The notes below the pieces were generated by a model. That model was not told the DNA's origin, made no database searches, and was given only the letters and a program-made list of their open reading frames with translations. A program made the position numbers and the translations under genes. A DNA stretch of 64,000 nucleotides from assembly GCA_963705355.1 (NCBI GenBank), contig OY970070.1:1426001-1490000 (forward strand), in the 5' to 3' direction. Source of the DNA: COMBO-56-21 sp963705355. GTDB lineage: Archaea > Thermoplasmatota > Thermoplasmata > UBA10834. Shown piece by piece: positions 35,310 through 43,821 of this stretch; within the stretch, counting starts at the first letter, position 1, and every line of letters starts with the position of its first letter.

Positions 35310-35327
35310 GTTACCGACTTCGATAAT
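35310..35327. promoter_or_regulatory. Degenerate palindrome upstream of the pilin C promoter
   Basis: GTTACCGACTTCGATAAT is the counterpart of the perfect palindrome at 34437-34454, at the same 27-base distance from the TATA box. The symmetry is broken at several positions, so the two promoters may respond differently. Confidence 0.4.
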
Positions 35328-35353
35328 TGCCGAAGAAGACTATGCGGCCATGT

Positions 35354-35378
35354 CGCATCACTGAGAGCTGCAAGAAGA
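35354..35378. repeat. Second copy of the 25-base upstream element
   Basis: Identical to 34481-34505 and at the same distance from its TATA box. It is followed by AAGAAGA and TCTTCTT arms (35373-35391). Confidence 0.55.
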
Positions 35379-35455
35379 TTATGTCTTCTTGTAGGTTAGG
35401 AAATAGGGCCAAAAACGACAACTTCTCCGAAAAAAGCGACCGCCCGCCTAGGCGT

Positions 35456-36181
35456 TCATCCGGGCTTGATGCCGGTCTTGTCGAAGGTCGTGGGGATGAT
35501 GCCGACCATTGCGGGCCTGTTCCTCACCTTCTGCACGATGATGTACTTCTTGAACTCGTGCCCCACCTTCTCCCTGTCGAGCTCGAGTATCACATCTGCA
35601 AGGTCCTCTATGCTGCTCTGAATGCGGGAGTCGTGCACGCCCTTCAGCATGGTCATGAGCGTCACACTCTCAGAGTGCTGTGTGTGCGCCTTGATGGTGC
35701 GCATCGCCATGAGAACCTCGGAACTCTCGTAGTTCTCGAGGAAGAAATCGAGCGAGTTGATCACTACTCTGAACGGCGGCGTGAGCTTCGATATCTCGTA
35801 GGCGAGGAAGGTGAGGAAGTTCTCCTCCTTGGCCGCGTCCTGCTCCCTGAACTTCCTGATATCCTCGAGGGTTATGCCCTCCTGCCTGAACCGACCGATC
35901 TCCAGCTTCTTGGCCAGCACCCTTTCGTAGTACTTAGTGCCGACGTTGATGATATTGAGATCGGTCCTCCACCCGTACTCGCGCATGAAGGCGAGGACGT
36001 CCTCGTCGCGCTCCGTCGACGTGAAGTATGTCACGGTCTCGCGGCCTGCGGACGCGAACTGCTTGGCGAAGAACTCCGTTCCAGAGCCCGGCGAGCCCAT
36101 TATGAGGACCGTCGAACCCTTCTGTATCCCGCCCCCCAAGTGCTCGTCAAGCGCGGGGATGCCGATGCTGGTGAAGTCCAT
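35456..36181 (-). CDS. KaiC-like protein with degenerate P-loop
   Basis: 241 residues, a RecA/KaiC fold opening with the typical TSIGIPALDEHLGGGIQKGSTVLIMG. The P-loop reads GSPGSGTEFF at 29-38: the essential Lys is Thr35 and the following Thr/Ser is Glu36. The Walker B aspartate is replaced by Asn142 in VVINSLDFF. It is therefore probably unable to hydrolyse ATP and may act as a structural or sensing partner. Last gene of a three-gene KaiC-like operon and directly upstream of the pilin C unit on the same strand. A T-rich stretch near 35434 may end the transcript. Confidence 0.8.
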   Translation of the reverse strand: MDFTSIGIPALDEHLGGGIQKGSTVLIMGSPGSGTEFFAKQFASAGRETVTYFTSTERDEDVLAFMREYGWRTDLNIINVGTKYYERVLAKKLEIGRFRQEGITLEDIRKFREQDAAKEENFLTFLAYEISKLTPPFRVVINSLDFFLENYESSEVLMAMRTIKAHTQHSESVTLMTMLKGVHDSRIQSSIEDLADVILELDREKVGHEFKKYIIVQKVRNRPAMVGIIPTTFDKTGIKPG

Positions 36182-36182
36182 C

Positions 36183-36776
36183 TCAGCCCTCCAGCTTGCC
36201 CGCGCGTATCCCGTGGTCGCACACGAGGCTGACCATGTTGTTGATATCAGGGGTTGAGTGCTCTTCCACCGTGAGAATCACGGTATATGCGTCTCTGGAC
36301 CTTAAACCCGAGACCAGTATGTGTAGGAACTCGGACAATATCCAGTTGTTGTTGTGGATCGCCAGGGAATTGATCGAATCGATCACGACCAGCTTGTCCT
36401 TCGATTGCGACCTCCTGATGAGGTACTCCACCTTCAGCATCAAGTTCTCCAGCATGGTGGGGCTCTCGACCAATGTCGTGTGCTCGTCCTGCTGGGCAGC
36501 CGATGCGCCCATCATTATGTGCGAGATGCAGTCGACGAAGTACACCCTGGATGCGTCAATGTCGAGCGCCTCGAGAACCCGCCTGATGGCATCGGAGGAG
36601 ATCGTCGCGGTGACATAGATCGTGTCCATCTCTTTCTTGTTCGCGAAGAGGTCCACGACGCCCCTGATCACATCGAGGTAGTTGTCGACGCTCATCTGGA
36701 GGGAGATGGCGGACGATGGGGGCGTCTCCGATAGCTCCTTCGCGATCTGCTGGGCGCTCATCAGTTCGGGACTCAT
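36183..36776 (-). CDS. KaiC-like protein lacking a P-loop
   Basis: 197 residues. The Walker B region (KLVVIDSINSLAI, D133) and the C-terminal RecA-fold strands are clear, as is DASRVYFVDCIS. The N-terminal part with Walker A is missing; the chain starts inside the fold. It overlaps the upstream active paralogue by four bases (ATGA), and the next gene begins one base after its stop, so all three are co-translated. It probably works as an inactive partner of the intact KaiC-like protein. Confidence 0.78.
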   Translation of the reverse strand: MSPELMSAQQIAKELSETPPSSAISLQMSVDNYLDVIRGVVDLFANKKEMDTIYVTATISSDAIRRVLEALDIDASRVYFVDCISHIMMGASAAQQDEHTTLVESPTMLENLMLKVEYLIRRSQSKDKLVVIDSINSLAIHNNNWILSEFLHILVSGLRSRDAYTVILTVEEHSTPDINNMVSLVCDHGIRAGKLEG

Positions 36777-37516
36777 CCTGTGCTACCTCCCTTGAGCAGC
36801 GGGACGAGGAGCACGCCCACGGGTGTGATATCCAGGACGTATTTCGCCCTTGAATGCATTGTCCCTCGCATCTTGATGACCTGCAGCGTTCGCAGCAGGT
36901 CCCCCCTTCGCTCCATGTTGGCCATGAGTATGATACCGTCGGCAATGGCTTCTTCGACGCCGAAGCTAGAATAGGACGTTGAGTTCGCAGCGACCTCTCC
37001 GACGAGAATCGATGTGCATCCAAGGTCCGAGAGCGCCTTGCTCAGCTTGAGTATGAATTCCCTGATCTTCTCAGAGGTTTTCAGCTTGTAGCATACGGAG
37101 GTAATCGAATCGACGACCAGCCGCTTCGTCCCAAGCTCCTTCGCAAGATTGCTTATGGCAGCAACGAGCAGATCGATCTCCTCCATGCTCAGCTCTGGCT
37201 TCGTCATGCCGAGGCGCTCGTACATGATCGGAAGGTCCACAAAGACCAGCCTTCCAGACTTGAGGAGGCTCCTGTCAAAGAACTGATAAGGGATGATGTT
37301 CTGAAGCAGCTTCTCGGAGTTCTCGGTGACGGAGACGAATAAGGAGTTCTCTCCCTTGATCGCCCCGTGGATCAGGAACTCGAGAGCAAGGGAGGTCTTG
37401 CCCGTTCCACAGCTTCCGGTCAGAAGGACAGTGTTGGATCGGGGGATCCCTCCGTACAGGATGGTGTCGAGTCCCTCCAAACCGGTAGCGCACCTGTCGC
37501 TAGTCTTCTGCACCAT
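36773..37516 (-). CDS. KaiC/RAD55-like ATPase, intact
   Basis: 247 residues. Opening CATGLEGLDTILYGGIPRSN is the KaiC-type entry; Walker A GSCGTGKTS at 34-42 and Walker B RLVVDSITS (D136) are intact, and the C-terminal VIKMRGTMHSRAKYVLDI is the family's usual end. It heads the operon with two degenerate paralogues, from a TATA box at 37542-37551. The operon order of one active and two inactive subunits suggests a hetero-oligomeric signalling or assembly ATPase. Its position next to the pilins recalls the ArlH/KaiC-like protein of archaella, but it is not demonstrably ArlH. Confidence 0.85.
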   Translation of the reverse strand: MVQKTSDRCATGLEGLDTILYGGIPRSNTVLLTGSCGTGKTSLALEFLIHGAIKGENSLFVSVTENSEKLLQNIIPYQFFDRSLLKSGRLVFVDLPIMYERLGMTKPELSMEEIDLLVAAISNLAKELGTKRLVVDSITSVCYKLKTSEKIREFILKLSKALSDLGCTSILVGEVAANSTSYSSFGVEEAIADGIILMANMERRGDLLRTLQVIKMRGTMHSRAKYVLDITPVGVLLVPLLKGGSTG

Positions 37517-37541
37517 CAGTCCTTGATAATACTATGGAACG

Positions 37542-37551
37542 CATATTATTG
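37542..37551 (-). promoter_or_regulatory. TATA box of the KaiC-like operon
   Basis: CAATAATATG on the minus strand, centred about 30 bases before ATG 37516, so the transcript would be nearly leaderless. Confidence 0.5.
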
Positions 37552-37628
37552 TTTCTTCCAGTGAACTAGTAAGCGCACGAGGGAACAAACCGCCATTCGG
37601 GCCGACGGTCAGTAAGGCCGTTCGACAC

Positions 37629-37639
37629 GTTTTTAAGAG
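37629..37639 (+). promoter_or_regulatory. TATA box of the HPS-RraA gene
   Basis: GTTTTTAAGAG, centred about 28 bases before ATG 37662. This spacing supports ATG 37662 over the in-frame GTG at 37647 as the start. Confidence 0.55.
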
Positions 37640-37661
37640 CGCACACGTGTCTTCGAGCAAG

Positions 37662-38954
37662 ATGAAGCCAGTTCTGCAGGTCGCACTTGACTTGGTTCAC
37701 GGAGACCGCGCGCTCTCGATCGCGTCCGATGCAGTGAAGGGAGGAGTTGACTGGATAGAGGCCGGAACCCCTCTAATCAAGAGCGAGGGCATGAGCATAA
37801 TCCGCCAACTCAAGAAGGCCTTCCCGATGCACACGGTCGTCGCTGACATGAAGACGATCGATGTGGGCGGGGCGGAGGTGGAGATAGCTGCCAAATCCGG
37901 CGCCGATGTGGTTGTGGTTCTTGGAGTCTCGTCCGATCCAACTATCACCGAGGCGATTCTGAGTGCCAGACAGTACGGCGCCAAAGTGATGGTCGACCTC
38001 TTCAATGTGAAAGACAAGGTTGCCAGGGCTCGCGAGGTCGAACGCATGGGCGCGGACTACATATGCATCCATGTGGGCGTCGACGAGCAGATGGTTGGCG
38101 GCTCCCCTATTGCCGAGCTGAAGGGACTCGCGAAGGCCGTCAAGATACCAATCGCCGCAGCTGGTGGGATCAACAGCGAGACCGCGCCTGACATCGTGAA
38201 GGCGGGTGCGTCCATCGTCATAGTGGGCGGAGCGATCATCAAGGCCAGGGACGTGGTCAAGGCTGTCCGGGGCGTGAAGAAGGCCATATCGACCGGCAAG
38301 AAAGTGGAGACCGAGCTTTTCAAGAAGTACACGGAAAACGAGCTGTATGTCGCATTCTCGAAGGTATCATCTCCCAACGTTGCCGATGCCCAACACAAGA
38401 AAGGCGCCATGAAGGGCATCCACCCCAGAATAGGCCACGGCGTCAAGATGGTCGGGAGGGCTCTGACAGTCCACACCGTCAATGGCGACTGGGCGAAGCC
38501 TGTGGAAGCGATCGACAGGGCGAAGCCGGGCGATGCCATAGTAGTCGATGCCTGCGGCGGGGAGATAGCGGTTTGGGGGGAGCTGGCCTCATGGAGCTGC
38601 AAGACTAAGGGCGTTGCGGGCGTCGTGATAGACGGCGCTGCCAGGGACATCGACGCGATTATCGAGATGGAGTTCCCGTGTTTCTCTCGCCATATTGCAT
38701 CAAACGCCGGCGAGCCCAAGGGATACGGCGGAATCGGGCACGAAATCGTCTGCGGCGGGGTGACGGTCAAGTCCGGAGACTGGATAATAGGCGACGAGAG
38801 CGGCGTCGTGGTCGTTCCTCAAGAGAATGCGGTCGAAGTGGCCAATAGGTCCCTCGACGTGATGGAACGAGAAAACAGAGTCCGCGAAGAGATCAAGAAG
38901 GGCGGGACGCTCTCAAGTGTTCTCAAGCTCGAAAAATGGGAAAAGATCGGTTGA
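37662..38954 (+). CDS. hps: Bifunctional 3-hexulose-6-phosphate synthase / RraA-like protein
   Basis: 430 residues. The N-terminal domain (1-210) is a TIM-barrel of the OMP decarboxylase superfamily with VALDLVHGDRAL, the metal-site ADMKTIDVG and AAGGINSETAPDIVKAGA. In archaea it condenses formaldehyde with ribulose 5-phosphate, or runs in reverse to supply pentoses. The C-terminal domain (about 225-425) is RraA-like: SSPNVADAQHKKGAM, GDAIVVDACGG, GVVIDGAARDID and GDWIIGDESGVVVVP. RraA-like folds include a ribonuclease E inhibitor and aldolases, and the role here is unknown. This fusion is widespread in archaea. It converges with htpX. Confidence 0.9.
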   Translation: MKPVLQVALDLVHGDRALSIASDAVKGGVDWIEAGTPLIKSEGMSIIRQLKKAFPMHTVVADMKTIDVGGAEVEIAAKSGADVVVVLGVSSDPTITEAILSARQYGAKVMVDLFNVKDKVARAREVERMGADYICIHVGVDEQMVGGSPIAELKGLAKAVKIPIAAAGGINSETAPDIVKAGASIVIVGGAIIKARDVVKAVRGVKKAISTGKKVETELFKKYTENELYVAFSKVSSPNVADAQHKKGAMKGIHPRIGHGVKMVGRALTVHTVNGDWAKPVEAIDRAKPGDAIVVDACGGEIAVWGELASWSCKTKGVAGVVIDGAARDIDAIIEMEFPCFSRHIASNAGEPKGYGGIGHEIVCGGVTVKSGDWIIGDESGVVVVPQENAVEVANRSLDVMERENRVREEIKKGGTLSSVLKLEKWEKIG

Positions 38955-38969
38955 AGGGGTTTTCTGCGT

Positions 38970-39839
38970 TCAGCCGATGTATCCGGTCTGCTCGGCGAGA
39001 GCCTCGAGCCTTCTGACCCTGGCAGCGATCGGCGGGTGGGTCATGAACAGCGTCACGAAGCTACCTCCGCGGAACGGATTCACGATGAACAGCGAGGAGG
39101 ATGACGGGCTGCCCCTGTCCATCGGCCTGCGCCTGTTCCCTTCCTCCAACTTCTCCAGCGCTCGGGCGAGCGCGAGAGGCCTCTGGATCATCAGGGCGCC
39201 TTCCTTGTCCGCCTTGTACTCCCGGCTCCTCGAAATCGCCAAGCGAAGGAGCAGGGCTGCAATCGGCGCGGTGATGGCCACAAGGAGCAGCAACAGCGCG
39301 TTGCCGTTGTTCCTCCTGCTCCCGAGCGAGCCCCACCAAGCCATCCTGGCGGCGAAGGATATCGCACCGGCAATAGTCGCCGCGACAGACATCACGAGAA
39401 TGTCCTTGTCCTTAACGTGGGCCATCTCGTGAGCGAGAACGCCCTCAAGCTCGTCGTCGCTCAGCAGAGACAGGATGCCCTCGGTAGCGGCTACGACAGC
39501 TTTGTTCTTGTTTCTCCCGGTCGCGAAGGCGTTCGGAGTCTGGGTCGCAACGATTGCGATCTTCGGCATCGGCAGGTCTGCCTTCAGGCAAACCTTGTTC
39601 ACTATGTTGTAGAGCCTCGGCTGCTCGGCTTGAGTGACTATCTTCGCGCGATACGACCAGAGGACGATCTTGTCGCTCCAGAAGTAGCTGACGAAGTTCA
39701 TCAGGCCCGCGAATATCAAGAACATCAGCGAACCGAGTATCCAATCATTGAAGAACAACGCGCCGATCACATAACCTATCACCACAAAGATCAGCGTCAG
39801 CGCTGCGAAGAGCGCCAGCATTCTCAAAGTGCCTGCCAT
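38970..39839 (-). CDS. htpX: HtpX-type membrane zinc metalloprotease (M48)
   Basis: 289 residues. Two N-terminal transmembrane helices, then the active site HEMAHVKDKD, a further hydrophobic pair, and the third zinc ligand in SREYKADKEGA. The C-terminal THPPIAARVRRLEAL is typical. It degrades misfolded membrane proteins at the cytoplasmic face. ATG 39839 has GGAGAGGGG eight bases ahead and is preferred over an in-frame TTG at 39884. Confidence 0.92.
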   Translation of the reverse strand: MAGTLRMLALFAALTLIFVVIGYVIGALFFNDWILGSLMFLIFAGLMNFVSYFWSDKIVLWSYRAKIVTQAEQPRLYNIVNKVCLKADLPMPKIAIVATQTPNAFATGRNKNKAVVAATEGILSLLSDDELEGVLAHEMAHVKDKDILVMSVAATIAGAISFAARMAWWGSLGSRRNNGNALLLLLVAITAPIAALLLRLAISRSREYKADKEGALMIQRPLALARALEKLEEGNRRRPMDRGSPSSSSLFIVNPFRGGSFVTLFMTHPPIAARVRRLEALAEQTGYIG

Positions 39840-40066
39840 ATACTGTTTCCCCTCTCCCGACGCAAGCGCGCCGTATGTAGACAACCAATCACAACCAGGC
39901 GGGATAAAAGGGTTTCGACGTGAAGCCTAAACGCGCTGACGAATCCGGCATATGCCCTCTCAGAGGGCCCAAACATTCGACATAAAGGCTTATTGGGAAT
40001 GAGAGCTTACATGGGCGGGGGAGTACTCGCAGCCCTCGCGTTCATTCATCCCAGCAGGTGTTCACG

Positions 40067-41530
40067 ATGGAGACCACGGATGACAAGATGGAAAGAAGAC
40101 TGTACAGCCATGACCTTGCGCCGCTTCCGAAAGAGATGGACCTGATTTTCAAGACCATGCCCGACCAGGTGGTAAGGCCTGCGTACACGGAGGATGTTGT
40201 CCAGATTGTAAGGAAGGCGATAGCGACGAACAAGCCGATCGTGCCGAGGGGAGCGGGTTCATGGGGCCTCGGCGGTTCAGTGCCCGTCAAGGGCGGCATC
40301 TCGATCGACATGACCGGCATGAACAAGATAATCTCAATCGACGAGGCGAACCTCGTCGTCACAGCACAGGCGGGGATAACATGGAACGCGCTCTCGGAGG
40401 CGCTAGACGCCAAGGGCTTGTTCCTTCCATGCTATCCCAGCAGCGCTCCATCTGCCACTCTCGGCGGCTGGATAAACACCGGCGGAACCGGCATAGGCGC
40501 GTTCAAGTACGGCAGCGCCGGCGATCTCATCAGGGATATGGAGATCGTTCTGCCGACCGGGATCGTGGTCCACACTGGTGACAAGTTCGTGCCCCAGAAC
40601 GGCGGCGGTCCGAATCTCAACTGGTTATTTGTCGGTTCAGAAGGCACGATGGGCATCGTGGCCGAGGTGACTTTCTCAGTCCTTCCCAAGCCCGAGGAGT
40701 TCAGGGTCGTGAGCTACTCGTTCGACGATCTCACGAAATTCCAGCCGGCCCTGAAGAAGCTCGTGAGGAGCGGGGCAGCGCCAATGCACATCATGTTCGG
40801 GGACAGGCTGCACTTCGAGTACCTCAGGGCAATCGGAAAACATGCTCCCGAGGTCGGCTGCATGATCACGATGGCTCTTACCGGGACGAAGGCCTCGGTC
40901 GACATTGAGGAGAAGACCGTGGACGACATCATGACCTCGACAGGAGCCAAGAAGGAGCCGAAGGAGACCGCGGAGCACGAGTGGTCTGAGAGGAACTACG
41001 AGTTCAGAGTGCGCGAGCTCGGCGTTGGCGCCATTCCGGGGGAGATACTCGTTCCGATCGACAGGATGAATGTCGTTCTCGAAGGGACGGCGAAGTTGAT
41101 CAAGCAGCTCAAGATGAAGGCCCCGTTGATAGGGACCGTCGCGGACAACAACACGGTCATGCTAATGCCGTACTACCTGACGGACGAGCGCAAGCTGGTG
41201 GCCTCGACGGCGGCAATGGGCTTCGCGAAGAGGCTCGGAGATCTCGCGTTCGACAACGGCGGAAGGCCGGTCGGACTGGGGATATTCTTCGCCGGGAACT
41301 TGGCCAGGGTCCGCGGGAAGGAGGGCGCTCAGCTCATCCGGAACCTGAAGGAGATGTTGGATCCGTACGGCATCATGAACCCTGGGAAGATGGTCGAGAC
41401 AGGCACGAGGTACGGCATCTCCATGCCCGCGTTCCTGATGAACTTCGGCATGCACATGATGGGGTCCGTCAAGAGGATCCTCCCGAGGGACAAGATCGGG
41501 GAGAGCGAGCTCGCGAAGCTCAAGAAGTGA
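40067..41530 (+). CDS. FAD-linked oxidase, GlcD family
   Basis: 487 residues. The PCMH-type FAD domain has IVPRGAGSWGLGGSVPV, SSAPSATLGGWINTGGTGIGAFKYGS and FVGSEGTMGIVAEVTF. The C-terminal half ends with the family's DPYGIMNPGKMVE. Substrates of such enzymes are 2-hydroxy acids (glycolate, D-lactate); the specific one cannot be told. A separate Fe-S partner (GlcF-like) is not adjacent. ATG 40067 is preferred over GTG 40058 as the AGGTG ahead suits it. It converges with the ECF transporter operon. Confidence 0.87.
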   Translation: METTDDKMERRLYSHDLAPLPKEMDLIFKTMPDQVVRPAYTEDVVQIVRKAIATNKPIVPRGAGSWGLGGSVPVKGGISIDMTGMNKIISIDEANLVVTAQAGITWNALSEALDAKGLFLPCYPSSAPSATLGGWINTGGTGIGAFKYGSAGDLIRDMEIVLPTGIVVHTGDKFVPQNGGGPNLNWLFVGSEGTMGIVAEVTFSVLPKPEEFRVVSYSFDDLTKFQPALKKLVRSGAAPMHIMFGDRLHFEYLRAIGKHAPEVGCMITMALTGTKASVDIEEKTVDDIMTSTGAKKEPKETAEHEWSERNYEFRVRELGVGAIPGEILVPIDRMNVVLEGTAKLIKQLKMKAPLIGTVADNNTVMLMPYYLTDERKLVASTAAMGFAKRLGDLAFDNGGRPVGLGIFFAGNLARVRGKEGAQLIRNLKEMLDPYGIMNPGKMVETGTRYGISMPAFLMNFGMHMMGSVKRILPRDKIGESELAKLKK

Positions 41531-41538
41531 CCTGGGGA

Positions 41539-42135
41539 TCACTGCGCTGTAAGCGCTGGGTAAGAACGTTTTACATAGTACGATAGCAGAGCGCCTATTG
41601 TTCCGCCAAGAACAACCTGCGCGACGTTGATTGGAACCTCTGCGAGAGCCTTGCCCAAACCGACGTTCAACAAGAGCAACTCCCCGAGGAAGTAGGTCAA
41701 TATCATGCAGGCGCCGCCAGCACCTATACCTAGAGCCACCGCCCACGACTTGCCCCCTCTCACTCGCCCGATGGCGCCTGACACCAATCCTTCTGCTCCC
41801 TTGGCCACGAGAGTGATGGGCGCGTACACGCCCGATCCCAGAAGTATGTCGGCGGCCGCTGAGCCGATTCCACCGCATATGGCACCGGCGTGCCAGCCGA
41901 AGGCCAGGGCTGAGAAGAAGACCATCGAATCGCCCAGGTTGAAGTATCCCTTTGTCGGCGAGAAGGGAGTATACGAAGCGTATGTGATTGCGGCTGTGAG
42001 CGCGGTCAGAACGCCGTAGACAGCCACTACCTTTGGGGAGACGAAACCAGCAGGTCTCGAAGCTCCGAAAGTGCCCGTCCCTTTTTCTCCACCAGCAGAG
42101 GCCGCCATATCGGCGATGCTAGACGACGAGGACAT
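41539..42135 (-). CDS. ECF transporter substrate-binding (S) component
   Basis: 198 residues with six hydrophobic segments after a Ser/Ala/Gly-rich N-terminus of about 30 residues. FNLGDSMVFFSALAFGWHAG, GGIGSAAADILLGSG and APITLVAKGAEGLVSGAIG are typical of the S-component fold related to HmpT and ThiW-like transporters. It captures a vitamin or similar micronutrient and docks on the EcfAAT module encoded upstream. The ligand is unknown. A hydroxymethylpyrimidine-type ligand would fit the fold but is only a guess. Confidence 0.82.
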   Translation of the reverse strand: MSSSSSIADMAASAGGEKGTGTFGASRPAGFVSPKVVAVYGVLTALTAAITYASYTPFSPTKGYFNLGDSMVFFSALAFGWHAGAICGGIGSAAADILLGSGVYAPITLVAKGAEGLVSGAIGRVRGGKSWAVALGIGAGGACMILTYFLGELLLLNVGLGKALAEVPINVAQVVLGGTIGALLSYYVKRSYPALTAQ

Positions 42136-42174
42136 ACTTAAACTCTCTACTGCGGGCTTGCCAGGCCCGAGGCA

Positions 42175-42964
42175 TCACAAGTGCACGCCCAATGCAAATC
42201 TCGCGAATGCGGGGAGCGCGAAAAGGGCGATAAGAACGGCAAGAGCGAAAAGGTCGGAAGCCCTCATCTTGAGATCGCGTAGATACTGTCCTGTCCTTAC
42301 GCGCGCCGTAGGCCCTGGACTGGAGAGCGAGAGATAGTGTGTCCGCTGTCCTGAGAGCGGATACAATGGTCGGCACGAGAACGGCCACGTAGTTCCTCGA
42401 TCGCTTGAGCACTCCGCCCTTGCTCAGCTCCAAACCCCTCGCCCTCTGCGCGTCCTTGATGGAATCGATAAGGGCGCTGAACGTCGGCAGGAATCGGAGA
42501 GAGATTGCGAGGGTGAGCCCGAAGTCGAACCTGAGGCCCATCTTGACGAGCGCGCGGACGAGGTCCCTCTGGGACGTTGTGAACATCAGAATGTACCATA
42601 CGGTCGCCAAACAGCCGACCCTGACAGCAGATGTCACGCCCCTCCATATCGCAGGCTCGGTGATCTTGACCGGCCCCAGCGAGGCCAGCACAGGCGACCC
42701 CGACGGATCGAAGATCGGCCACAATACGATTATCAGGACCATGAACCTGAGGACGAACTTGAGGGCGAACATCGTCCTCGAGAAAGATGCACGCGCAAGG
42801 AACAGCAACAGGAAGATGAAGGCCAACAGAATCAACAGATAGGATAGACTAGAGAGGATGAACGCCAGCAGGCTAAGGAGGAGCACCGCGACTATCTTCA
42901 CCCTGGGGTCCATGCGGTGAAGGAAGGTATCGGCCTCAGCATAGAGGTCCACGAAGCCTGGCAT
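42175..42964 (-). CDS. ecfT: ECF transporter transmembrane protein EcfT, with one-base frameshift
   Basis: The frame from ATG 42964 encodes a normal EcfT: MDPRVKIVAVLLLSLLAF, several membrane helices, and the two coupling motifs AQRARGLE and SRAYGARKDRT. After T226 the reading turns into low-quality sequence that runs to 42119. If the G at 42286 (a C on the plus strand) is skipped, the frame continues as YLRDLKMRASDLFALAVL. It ends at 42175 after another helix, giving a typical 262-residue EcfT tail. So there is either an inactivating mutation, programmed frameshifting or a sequencing error. The corrected end also removes an overlap with the S-component gene. Confidence 0.85.
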
Positions 42965-43821
42965 CAGGCCCCACCCCTCGCCTTGAGCAGATGGAACACG
43001 AGCTCTTCGGGAGAGATGACATCGCGCGGAACCTCGAAGGCGGAGAGCCTGTGAGCTAGCTGCGTCACCGCTGGAGGCACGAGGTTGCTCTGGCGCAGGA
43101 TCTCGAGGTCTGAGAACGCACCTCTCGGGTCGGAGTCCAGAAGGACCCTGCCCTCGGATATCACGACGACTCGCTTAGCGTGCTCGGCAACCAGCTTCAT
43201 GTCATGCGTAATGAGTATGATCGTCTTCCCGTCATCGTTGAGGCGCTTCAGCCTGCGCATCAGCTCTGCACTCTCCTCGGCGTCCAGGCCCGTCGTGGGC
43301 TCGTCCAGGATCAGCACGTCGGGGTCCATGGCGATGACCGAAGCGATCGACACTCTTCTCCGCTCGCCCAACCTGAGAGAAAGAGGCGGGAGCTTGCGGA
43401 GCTGTTCCAGACTCATTGCCTCTATTGCCTTCTCGACTTTGTCACGCACGTCTTGCTCGGAATAGCCCAGATTCATGGGACCGAATCTGACCTCTTCCTC
43501 AACACTTGAGCAGAAGAGCTGATGGTCTGGGTTCTGGAAGGCGTATCCGACGATCCTGGCTAGCGCCGCCACCTTTTGTTCGTTTGTCGGTCGGCCGGCG
43601 ACCACAACCGAACCGCTCGTCGGCCTGAGAAGCCCGTTGAGGTTTTTCGCGAGAGTGGTCTTGCCCGAGCCGTTACCTCCGACCAATGCGAGATACTCTC
43701 CGTACCTGATGTCCAGGTTCATGTCACGGATCGCCTGGACGCCGCCATCATATGTGAATTTCAATCCCTTTATCGAGATGACCTTCTCGGTGATCGCGGA
43801 GGGAGACGCGTTCGGAATCAT
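42964..43821 (-). CDS. ecfA2: ECF transporter ATPase, second subunit
   Basis: 285 residues. ABC ATPase of the CbiO/EcfA type: Walker A GGNGSGKTT, Q-loop FQNPDHQLF, Walker B DVLILDEPTTGLD and switch histidine ITHDM. The signature motif is degenerate: RLGE in LSLRLGERRRV replaces SGGQ. It overlaps the other ATPase gene by four bases and abuts ecfT. Two non-identical ATPases are the rule for ECF modules, and one composite site may be weaker than the other. Confidence 0.92.
   Translation of the reverse strand: MIPNASPSAITEKVISIKGLKFTYDGGVQAIRDMNLDIRYGEYLALVGGNGSGKTTLAKNLNGLLRPTSGSVVVAGRPTNEQKVAALARIVGYAFQNPDHQLFCSSVEEEVRFGPMNLGYSEQDVRDKVEKAIEAMSLEQLRKLPPLSLRLGERRRVSIASVIAMDPDVLILDEPTTGLDAEESAELMRRLKRLNDDGKTIILITHDMKLVAEHAKRVVVISEGRVLLDSDPRGAFSDLEILRQSNLVPPAVTQLAHRLSAFEVPRDVISPEELVFHLLKARGGA

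Larger units (their letters stand above)
33205..35391 (-). repeat. Tandemly duplicated pilin locus
   Basis: Three pilin genes and their control regions arose by tandem duplication. The block 33205-33302 (terminator and gene end) is repeated at 34620-34717. The block 34320-34518 (gene start, leader, promoter, upstream sites) is repeated at about 35193-35391. The middle gene has the upstream block only and the leftmost gene the downstream block only. Together they therefore form one two-gene transcription unit, while the rightmost gene is a unit by itself. Confidence 0.85.

Noticed and set aside
33205..35391. Repeats at the pilin locus as a CRISPR array or insertion sequence
   Set aside because: The repeats are whole genes plus control regions, with no short regular spacing, no transposase and no terminal inverted repeats.
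35456..36181. Annotating this KaiC-like gene as ArlH of the archaellum
   Set aside because: No other archaellum gene (ArlI, ArlJ, ArlF, ArlG) is present and the P-loop is degenerate.
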